Positions 56,350 to 64,000 of a stretch of 64,000 nt of DNA are shown here, piece after piece. The stretch is from Bilabrum cf. latius. Lineage: Eukaryota; Bigyra: Bicosoecida; Bigyra; Bicosoecida. The stretch spans positions 62,001 through 126,000 of the forward strand of contig OZ237739.1 in the NCBI GenBank assembly GCA_965178125.1, in the 5' to 3' direction. Numbering within the stretch: position 1 is the first letter of the stretch; each line of letters opens with the position of its first letter. Both the position numbers and the translations under genes were made by a program. The notes beneath the pieces were generated by a model that saw only the letters and a program-made list of their open reading frames with translations, did no database searches and was not told the origin of the DNA.

Positions 56350-58135
56350 CAACAGGACCCCGCCAAGGCACCCTCCCGCTGCTGGTGCGCGCCAAGATCA
56401 GGCAGAAGTCCTTCCTCCCTCGTCCATCATCCGAATCCGGGCTCCCCACCGGCCAGTCTCAGATGCAGGCCCGGGGCCTGGTGCGCGCCTCAGCCCGATG
56501 GTGCAGCCGGGCGGCGGCCGCTCCATCGGTCCAGCCGCCGCGCACCTGATCCAGCACCGACTGAGGCACTCCCGCCGCGCCTCGCACTGGGGCTCCTCTG
56601 GCAACATACTCGGGGCCGACCTGCAGCTGGGGAACACGATCAGGGAACAGCACCGCGCAAGCAGCGCAGGTCAGGCCCAGGTGGGTGGCAGCCAGGGAGA
56701 GGCAGCTACGGGGGGCAGGCACAGCTCCCGGTCCGTTCTGAGCGGGTCTCTGACTGGCCCACCCCCGCCTCCCAGCACCACTTCGACCAAGAGAGATCTA
56801 GGCGCCGACTCGTCGCAGCCTTCCAATGCCGTCACCGGTGCCAGTGCTGACAGCAAGCCCGCCGATCCATCGCAGCCCAAGGCAGGTCCGCCTCTCCCTC
56901 TGGCCCTTCGCCCCGTGCAGCAGGGCGAGCTGCCCTACGACCGACTGGGGACTGACGGATCCACAGTGCGGCCATTTACCGACACTGACATCCTGGAGGC
57001 ACTCGTCACATCAGGTGCCTCTCGCGACGCGGCCCCGCGGACCCTGTCTCGCGAGGGAACTTTCACGGCCCTCGGGTGGGTGACTGGCGACCTCGATCAC
57101 GCGTTCAGCGTGGTTGCCGAGCTTGGTGCGAACGTGCTGGTGGCGGCCTGCGGCATTCCTCGGCGGTCCGCCAACGAGTTTCTGAACCGCGCAGTGGCGC
57201 TGCTGGACGTGCATGGCATCGATGCGGAGAGCCCCGTGTTCCCTGCGGCTCGGGAGGTCCTGGAGCACCCCACCTTCCATCCGGAGGTGGATGCGGCGGA
57301 CAGCAGCGACGATGAGGACGAGGACGAGGACGGAAGCGATGGAGAAAATCGCCCGGGGCACCCCCGGCGTGTGGCTGGTCATTCTGCGGGTGTTCCTGCC
57401 CCCGACTCGCTCGAGGGTGCCGATGCGCTCACAGAGTAGGACGTTTGTCCGACGTTCCAGGAAGCAAGGGAGCGGGAGGTGGAGCAGTAGGGGCGGCACA
57501 GAGACGCAGTCAAGTACCTCGACAGGACCATTGAGGGCGAGAAGAAGAAGCTGCTGCAGCAGATCGAGCAGAACGGGTGGCAGACGGACGGGCTGGAACC
57601 CAAAGACCGCAGCATTCGGGAGGCAACCGGAGGGTCTCGGGGATCTGGGGGAACACGCAGGGAAGGCGGGCGCACCGAGGGAGGGGCAGCAGAGGGGGCA
57701 GCACCTGCTGCCAGTGGTGGCGGTTCCTCCCCGCTGGCTGTCATGATGTCTTGGCTGCCCCGACTGGGGCACGGGGAGCTTGCGGGCTTCGACGCGTACG
57801 TGTATGTGTCCACGAGTGCCCTGCGGAGCGAGCGGCACGTTGGGCGGCTGGTCTATCTCAAGCGGCGGCTGGAGCTACTCATGGGCCTCGGCGCGCTGCT
57901 GGGCATCAAGGTCAAGCTGTACGACAGGCGGTCCCAGCCCGTGTCTCCGATGCTGGAGCGGACGGGGGCACTGGAAGAGGCCATGATCGCGAGCAATCCG
58001 CGTGCAGGGGCAATGCGGCGGGAGGCGCAGTGCATTTACTGCGGAGGGTCGGGGGCGGTGTACAGTGAACTGGAAGAGGCAGCCGCCAGCGTCCAGGGCC
58101 ACGATGTGAGGGTGTCGCAGGAGGTTTTTAGCTGA
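50834..58135 (+). CDS. Giant NADPH-oxidase (NOX/ferric reductase)-like protein
   Basis: One frame of up to 2433 residues, ATG 50834 to TGA 58133. Several N-terminal TM segments precede the ferric-reductase core: ELHRVVAWIGFVLFTLHTIGHVLNL, matching the NOX TM3 heme-ligand helix (two of its His conserved); TM4 LTGVVLLLCFVWML; then, after a Gln-rich insert, FRHSKRACSAVAAIAWLLHG, which resembles TM5. The FAD domain has PGEYCRLGLL, RPFTIA (HPFT motif), FELHIDASG...TRFLYERL and LVHGPFPAPA; FATGFGITNSLALFLNQI is the NADPH-loop equivalent, and ANVLVAACGIP resembles the CGP motif. Large disordered inserts inflate it. TAG at 51506, 53000, 54077, 54080, 57437 and 57488 (and 51521 unless the GTGAGT intron 51516-51608 is spliced). 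The TAG TAG pair is followed by PTTATQQQQQQTQQ. Likely produces superoxide or reduces metals at a membrane. Confidence 0.75.
54077..54082 (+). other. Tandem UAG UAG codons in a Gln-rich segment
   Basis: Two consecutive in-frame TAG codons in the NOX-like gene, eight codons before a CAG/CAA-encoded poly-Gln stretch. Under the standard code this would be a double stop in the middle of the ferric-reductase domain. Confidence 0.85.
56318..56346. repeat. CAG trinucleotide run (poly-Gln)
   Basis: About nine CAG units encoding Gln in a disordered insert of the NOX-like protein. The run is pure CAG, with no TAG mixed in. Confidence 0.9.
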
Positions 58136-58238
58136 AAATAGGCCACTAGTGTTACCAAATACAACAGACCAAAACAATTGAACGATCCTTACGGATTGTA
58201 CCACTTGTCAACAGAACATAAATCGATCTCTCGTTTAT

Positions 58239-61200
58239 TCAATCTAACCCTAAAATGGCCTGAACGTCGCTGTCTGCAGGTAAGGTCACGGAAGCGAACG
58301 GACGCCGGACCGCTTCAGCGCCTGCTGCTGCCTACCCTCCAGACACTTCCTGGGCCGCACCGGCCGCCAGGCCGGATGCCGCATCGTCAACGAGCCCTCG
58401 CAGTTTACCGAAAGCAGCCCGCAGAACCTGCCCCACCCTGCGTCTCACGCGCTGCCGAACCCGCGGGGCACGCAATCGGCCACCAACTTGCTTGGACAGC
58501 TCGAACCGCGAGCAGGCGCGCCACAATGCACTTGTCACGCGTTGCAGGATCTCTTCCGACTGCGTCAGCCCAGCCGAGTCCCCAGCGCGCAGCCCGCGCA
58601 CTGCGCGCTCTGCCGAGGCAAAACCGGCCCCCTCCAGCACAGACGCGGCCTCGGCCTCCACGACGGCTTCCTCCGCCTCTCCCTGCTACGCTGCAAGGCG
58701 CTGCACCCATGCCGAGGTGGCCCCGTGTCTCCTCAGCCGCTGCAGCAGCACCTCGATGCTGTTCACCGTGTGCACCGCCCCCTGCCCCTTCGGCTAGCTC
58801 TCCGCCGCAGCTCTGACGGCCTCCACCGCAGGACGCAGCACCGCTGACAACACCGGGGCCAGCCGCCTACCACTCTCGCCCCCCATCGCGTCCTCCACCG
58901 GATCTGCACCACCACGCGATCCATTCGCACCGCTCCCCAGCAGCCTCAGAAACGGAGCCAGCCGCTCCACAGCGTCCTCGCACGCGGGATGCGGCCCCAG
59001 GTCAGGAGGCACCGCGGGCACAGCCGAGGCAGAGGCACCGGATGTGCCCAGGCCACCGCCGCTGCTGCCCAGCGCCACATCCCCGCCCTCCTTAACAGCC
59101 AGGTAAAGCCGTTCCTAGGCCGCGGCCTCAAGCGCCGACAGCTGCGTCAGGAAGCTGCTCGAGGCGCTCAGCAGCGGCCTGGGCCCGCCATCTATGGGCC
59201 CTGTCCCCGCGGCACCGCCTGCAGACCGTTGCCCCTACTGGCCCAACGAGAGCATGCCCCGGTATAGAGCGAGCGTGTCCAGGATGCGGTAGGCAGCCAG
59301 CCCGTCCCCAGCCGCCTCCACTGCCTGCTAGAGACGGACCCTGACCGGCTGCTCAATCGCCGATGCGAGGTCGTCCAGCGAGGCAGGAGCCACCTCACAT
59401 GGCAGCGGCACTCGCTCCTCGCCTTGCTCCTTGCCTCGCTGCTCATCCCCGCGGGCCTTTGCCCGGGCATCTGCAGCTTCTGATTCTCCTTCTTTGCTTT
59501 CGGCCGCATCATGCTGCTCTCCTGGACCCTCGGGCTTGATGTCTTCTGCTTCATGGGCACTTCCGACCTTAGCGCCACGACTTTGACCACCATCAAACCC
59601 CCCACGGCTAGCTAATATAGTACTGGTCCTCGCCACTGTCCCAACACCAGCAGCCCCACCCCCAGTCCCCGCCCCAGTGGCCAGCAGTCCAAGCGGGGCC
59701 AGCACGGCCTCTCTCTCCTCCACCAGCCTGCTGTGCACCCACCCCAGCACATCCCCGACATAGCCCGCGCTGTCGTGCAGCCTTGCATCCAGCGGGGCCA
59801 CGCCTCGATCGGGGTCCCCTCTTGACAGCGCGCGCACGAGGTCACGCGCCACCACGCGCCTGCGCGCCCCCAGCACGGCCTGCACCGCCCTCCGCAGCAG
59901 CGCGGGCCGCATCACCAGCCACTCCAGGGCCAGCCGGAGCAGACCCCCAGCGCCCGCCCCCTGCCTTGCTCGCGCCCTCGCTGCCATCCCGAGCCTGGCG
60001 CGCATGACACGCTCTCCCAACCAGCCAGACCTGCCTGCGAGCACACTACCGTCATCGACAGATCCAGCAGTGGCAGCAGCAGCGGAAGACTCTGACCCGC
60101 CGCCCTAGTCCCAGGACTCTAGAGCCTCCAGCGCGCTCACGAGCTCCTCCCCGTTCCCGCCGCCGCCCCCCATACCGCTATCCCCGCTCGAAGCACCGCC
60201 TGCAGGACCCCCCATGCCTCGCAATCCCGCAGCCCCCAGCTTCATCTTGCCCATCACTGCCTCCAGTGCTCCCGGCAGCCTCATCACCTGATCCCTTGCT
60301 CGGGGCCTGGAGCCACCACCGCTCCCACCACCAATGACCCCCAAGCCCCTCCCGATCGACGAGGGCCCTCGCCACGCGAACGCATCGCCATCGCCCTCGC
60401 CCTCGCCCAGCCCTGCACCACCTCCTCCCCGTCCTCTCCCCTCCTTGACCTAGAGCTCAGGGCCCAGCATCACCGGCAGGCGGACCTCAGGGGGGTCTGA
60501 CCGGGCCCACAGCCGCCCTGCAGCAGCCACGGCCCACCGCCCCATCCCCTGCAGCGCCCCCTCCTGCGCCTCGGCCGTGTGCTTCAGGGCGTCCATGCCC
60601 AGAGCGTGCAAGGGGGTGCCCAGGAGAGCCACGCTGCGGGCCCTCGCCCACCTGACGTGCTCCAGGGTAGAGAAGCAATCGCATGCCAGGGACAGGGCAG
60701 GCTCATGCCCATCGTGCGGTGCCGTGCTGTCTGCTGGTGGTGCTGCTGGTGCGAGCTGCTCGCCGGCCGGGCGGGTCTCCTCGGCCGACGGTCCGCGGGC
60801 CAGATCCTAGTGCTACGCCATAGGTGCGATGAGGCCCGCAATGAGCGCACTCAGGTGGCTGTCCTGGTGGGAGTGCCCTGGACCCTCCTTGGCTGCCTGC
60901 CGCTCCTGAGGGCCGACCACGAAGGCAGCGCACAGCAGCGAGGAGCAGTACCGCTTCTTTTCGGCCGCGATGGATAGCTTCTCAAACGTTGATGAGTACT
61001 GCAGTAGCTTGCTCAGCCTACTTTCTGTCAGTCGCAACCTCTCATCAGCCGCCTCGGCTTGCTTCACAGCGGTATCAGCCAACTCCACGACGGCCTCTAC
61101 AGCCTGCAGAATCCGACGGTACAGCACATAATCCATGCAATATAATTCAACGCAGCAATACTTAACATGCCATTGAACGAGAAAGCGGTGGCGTTCTTAC

Positions 61201-61548
61201 GTCTTCGAGAGGTTGCGCTTGTTGCAAAACCTGCTCTGCCTCTAGTAGCTGCCGACGCACTCTTAGCTGGCGAAGCGTCGAGTCCCCTGCTAAATCAACA
61301 TCACTACAAGATGAATGATAGGACTGGAGCTCCTCAATGTTTCGCAGCAGTCCATCGTCAGCCAAGTCCAGCGAGAGCTGCGAGGGCGGCAGGAGCAGCA
61401 TAGGTACAACAGGCACCGCATAGAATCACAGGTTTACATGGTGCATGGCAAGGCGATAAAGACGACTAACTATCTGCTAGTGGGAAGACAGCACGTCAGA
61501 GTCCATTGCAAAGTGAGTGAGATCGCGTGTTTTGGATCGCACGATCAT
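58239..61548 (-). CDS. COG6: COG6, conserved oligomeric Golgi complex subunit
   Basis: Golgi tethering subunit for intra-Golgi retrograde traffic. Exons 61548-61438, 61377-61201 and 61103-58239; introns 60 and 97 nt (GTAAAC, GTAAGA donors; CGCAG, TGCAG acceptors; all phase 0); 1050 residues. N-terminal helix QIVSRLYRLAMHH, coiled coil (AVEAVVELADTAVKQAEAADERLRL), central FSTLEHVRWARARS...GMDALKHTAEAQEGAL, then LVRALSRGDPDRGVAPLDARLHDSAGYVGDVLGWVHSRLVEERE, the COG6 signature. The end SDVQAILGLD matches the plant/yeast terminus. Eleven in-frame TAGs (61477, 60813, 60807, 60450, 60105, 59328, 59235, 59115, 58794, 58686, 58332), the richest gene here; TGA 58239. TAG 59115 aligns with Gln of plant EAAQKTFF. 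Start 61548 or 61506. Confidence 0.9.
59115..59117 (-). other. In-frame UAG at a Gln position of COG6
   Basis: TAG between LEAAA and ERLYLAV. Plant COG6, as remembered, has EAAQKTFF in this helix, with Gln at the aligned place. Confidence 0.65.
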
Positions 61549-61802
61549 GCCGTGCACCGCCCGGACCTGGAGGGCATGCAACTTGTCTGGTGGTGCCGTG
61601 CCGCGCCCCTTCCGGTGGCTGGGGAGGGCTAGCTGCGTTCGAATGGCGTGGCACTCATTGAGGAGGTAGGGTGGCTACAGCTCGCTTCAAAGAAGCTAGT
61701 GCTCGAGCTGCGAGCGGGACAGTCCACCCACCGCTGCTGCCTCCCGGCCGCGGAAAGGAAAGGCGAGGCACTGTCCCGCGCGCTCGGAGCTATTTCAAGT
61801 AA

Positions 61803-64000
61803 TCACATGCTGGAGCTGACGGAAAGAACAGGCAGCCAGCCATACGTAGGGTCTCGCGAGAACCACTGGCACTCTAGTCCTGCCGTCCTGCTCTCCTGCC
61901 ATCAAAACCCCCTCGTCACCGTGCCCCCCTCAAGCCCCGGCCAGGTCCTTAATGGGCTAGTACTGCTGCAGCAGCCTTACCTTCTCCTCTAAGCCGTTTG
62001 GTTTCTTTAAGAGCAGGCAGGCCATCAGCCGCAGCACGTCCACCTGTGTTCCCCTGCCACTATCACCACCGCCGCCACCACTCGGTGCACCAGCCTGTCC
62101 TTGGCTCTCGGCACCCGCCCGCGCGCTGCTGAATCGAAGCTTGGCTGCTGATGAAGCCTGAGCGGCCTTGCCTGGCTTCAAGCGTCCCTGTTCTTGGCCA
62201 GTCCTGCCACTGCGGAGCAGCTGCCTGCCCATGCCCCAGTCGATCGGGGCCTCTGGACGGCTGGCCGCATCGCCGCTGTCCATCTGCAGCAGGGCACCCT
62301 CTCCGCTCGTGAGCTCGTGCCAGCACCGCGCAAGCTTGTTACTGCTGCTCAGAATGGCGCCTTCCTTCCGTAGGTGAGCCGGGGACAGCTTCTTCAAGGT
62401 GGCTCGCACCTCCGCCGTATACGCCGCCGCCCTGGTCTCCTTGGTCTTCGCGTTGGCACTGGAAATGAGCTATACCGGGGACAATGCCAGTGGCGGTGTA
62501 GTGGTTGCAGTCCTGCCGCTCGGCTAGGAGCAGAACGGACCCGAGTACCCGCTTTCGCACAGGCACACCCACTCCATGTGCAGCATGGACTCGGTGTGAT
62601 CGCTGTCAGGTGCCTGCTGCCTGACTGCGTGATCACGAACCGGGCTGTCGAGATCTAGCGACAGAGAGCACGCGCCATGCCCGCTGCAGACTGGTGCTTC
62701 GTGGTTGCTGCCCGGTTCTCTGCAGGACTCTGCCCTGGTGCGTCCCCCCAGGCCCAGCACGGCACCGGCATGGCCTCTGAACTGCTCGCGGATCTTTGCT
62801 GTGCTGGCCTCGGGGCGCACGACGTAGTTCTTGGTGACGATCAGGCTGAGCTCTTCGTACGACTACTTTGACCAGCCGTGCTTGCCCAAGCCACACCCGT
62901 CGAACGGGGCCGCCTGCATGAGCTTCTTGCCCGTTCGCGTCATTGGCGGCAGGCACACCTGCCCCGTGGCATTCCCTCGGTGCGTGGAGGACGGCGCCGG
63001 CAGAACGACTCGCAGGGAGTAGGACAGCTTGCCTGCCTTAGACAGCTCGAGGAGCTCATCCCGCGTGGCCCCGATGCTTGCAGCGGGCACCATGTGGGCA
63101 GGGCTGGACCCGTCCTGCGGCAGCTCGCCGTGCCTGTTCACCTCCATGCCTGGGTGTGCGAGCAAGATGGACTCCAGTGGCGCCCCACCCCCACTTTGCG
63201 AGTACAAGAAGGCTCGTGCCTCGTATTTGGAGTTGTTGGTGCCGATCGTCTTGCCGCATCCCTCTATCAGACCTTCGAACGGCTGACTGGGCAGGGCAGG
63301 AGCATGCCAGCCGCCGCCAGCCGCAGGCACCACACCAGACGGCACCGCCATCAGCCCGGGCTCTGCAACCTCTCCCAGTTCCTGCTCCCTGGCCCATTCC
63401 TCCACTCTCTCCAAGTCCCAGTTGTATCTCTCGATGATGTCCTTGGGCTGCTCCCCGATCCCGTAGTACTCCGTCTGCGACCACTGGGAAGCGCCGGCTG
63501 CTGCCTGATCGGCCCCGCACGCCACCCGAGCGACCCGGAAATCGAAACTAGGGATGATCTGTCGCTTCAAGAAGGACTGCTTATGATAGGCCTTGCTTCG
63601 TGCCGTCAATATACCACCGTACAATCCTGTCACGGATGCTTCCGCATCCGTGCTAGCGCTGTAAGCAATCTGCAGCACGCCGAGCACGGCAGGCGAACCA
63701 CCCAACCCGTTTCCTGGCTGCGGCTGGTCTGAGTCAAGCAGTGCGCCGCCCACATGATCTGCAGGTGCGGCGAGGAGCAAGGATCGCTATTGCACGCCCT
63801 CGGTCCTAGCAGTCGCAGGAGGCCGGGTGGCTTCGCATGACAGCCCGGCTCCGTGCGGAGCCTGCGTGCAGGTCACCATGTTCCGCAGCGTGACGCCAAC
63901 GACCACCTGCTGTGGCGCAGTGACTCCATTTCCCTCCGGCCGCACAAAGACAGGCAGCTGCGAGGGTCCCTCGGGCTGTTTCCCGAGGCACTCTGCACTT
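61803..64000 (-). CDS. EGF-like domain protein, 5' part beyond window
   Basis: Partial gene: the frame is open to the right edge, so the start is missing. Exon 61981-64000 and a terminal exon 61895-61803, joined by an 85-nt intron (GTAAGG...GGCAG, phase 0), ending TGA 61803-61805. The clearest domain is an EGF-like unit with CSGHGACSL... CLCESGYSGPFC (laminin/EGF spacing, insert in the loop), which ends right before a TAG at 62524. Upstream is a Cys-poor region rich in Gly/Ser/Pro with YNWDLERVEEWAREQ helix, no recognised domain. TAG at 63787, 62863, 62524 and 62470 are in frame. Extracellular or lumenal location inferred from the EGF domain; no signal peptide can be seen because the N-terminus is outside. 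The 3' exon choice is uncertain. Confidence 0.6.

Noticed and set aside
61957-61959. In-frame TAG 61957 as another sense UAG of the EGF gene
   Set aside because: A strong GTAAGG donor precedes it at 61980, so it is more likely intronic; without splicing the frame ends a few codons later at TGA.
1-64000. Interpretation as a pseudogene-rich or badly sequenced region
   Set aside because: The interrupting codon is always TAG. TGA, TAA or frameshifts do not occur within conserved domains, which random decay or sequencing error cannot explain.
1-64000. UAG as leucine (as in chlorophycean mitochondria or the sainouroid rhizarian)
   Set aside because: Aligned homologs show Gln or other polar residues at UAG sites, and many UAGs lie in Gln-rich hydrophilic context; none lies in a hydrophobic core.
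1-64000. Organellar or bacterial DNA
   Set aside because: Spliceosomal GT-AG introns, nuclear gene content (RPB11, BMS1, COG6, VPS52) and a eukaryotic-type tRNA-Gln rule this out.
1-64000. Programmed stop-codon readthrough instead of reassignment
   Set aside because: Many genes would need two to eleven sequential readthroughs, including a tandem UAG UAG; no common downstream context is visible.

Overview
This window is nuclear DNA from a GC-rich, intron-bearing, mitochondriate eukaryote, probably a microalga or other protist (lineage not resolved). It carries eukaryotic housekeeping genes: BMS1, RPB11, COG6, VPS52, SIL1, an eIF4E-family gene, a PTB-type RNA-binding protein, GLRX5 and NDUFAF7. 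Genes are packed on both strands. Spliceosomal GT-AG introns are short, mostly 55-230 nt. Coding sequence is loaded with Gly/Ala/Ser/acidic low-complexity inserts. A tRNA-Gln(UUG) gene lies at 47363-47435.

The outstanding property is the genetic code. In 21 of 24 genes I could assemble, the protein runs straight through in-frame TAG codons (about 74 in total). Homology, domain order and reading frame continue on the other side. No gene ends at TAG: 23 ORFs end at TGA and one (RING protein) at TAA. UAG is therefore a sense codon. It falls where homologs I remember carry Gln (BMS1, VPS52, plant PTB, plant COG6), often touches CAG/CAA codons, and occurs as a tandem TAG TAG in a Q-rich stretch. 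The simplest reading is UAG=Gln with UGA and UAA as stops, the meaning of NCBI translation table 15. I recall this code from the nuclear genome of the anaerobic fornicate Iotanema spirale. This organism has complex I assembly machinery, so it is likely an independent case. Under the standard code, nearly every gene here looks broken into fragments.

Layout, left to right: Ser/Gln-rich partial gene (-, 1-2271); eIF4E-like (+, 2902-4837); SIL1 (+, 5330-8011); BMS1 (-, 8308-12810); NDUFAF7 (+, 12995-15685); multipass membrane protein with PPxY tail (+, 15942-18322); LCLAT1-type acyltransferase (-, 18586-20451); RING protein (-, 20674-21279); ENT nucleoside transporter (-, 21514-23261); secreted lipocalin (-, 23902-24609); organellar IF3 (-, 24832-26136); PTB-like RNA-binding protein (-, 26264-31073); large helical-repeat organellar RNA-binding candidate (+, 31256-36848); RGG/WD40 protein (-, 37068-38417); aspartoacylase (+, 38780-39835); monothiol glutaredoxin (-, 40087-40623); RPB11 (+, 40769-41329); VPS52 (-, 41449-44769); secreted L,D-transpeptidase-like protein (-, 45181-46071); two-TM protein (+, 46169-47173); tRNA-Gln (-); DUF1499 protein (-, 47771-48523); SAM methyltransferase (+, 49521-50279); giant NADPH-oxidase-like protein (+, 50834-58135); COG6 (-, 58239-61548); and an EGF-containing protein running off the right edge (-, 61803-64000).

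No pathway cluster is evident. Several neighbours are divergent pairs sharing short 5' regions (BMS1/NDUFAF7, PTB/helical-repeat, WD40/aspartoacylase, GLRX5/RPB11, L,D-transpeptidase/2TM), which suggests shared promoters in a compact genome. Protein alignments quoted are from memory and were not computed.
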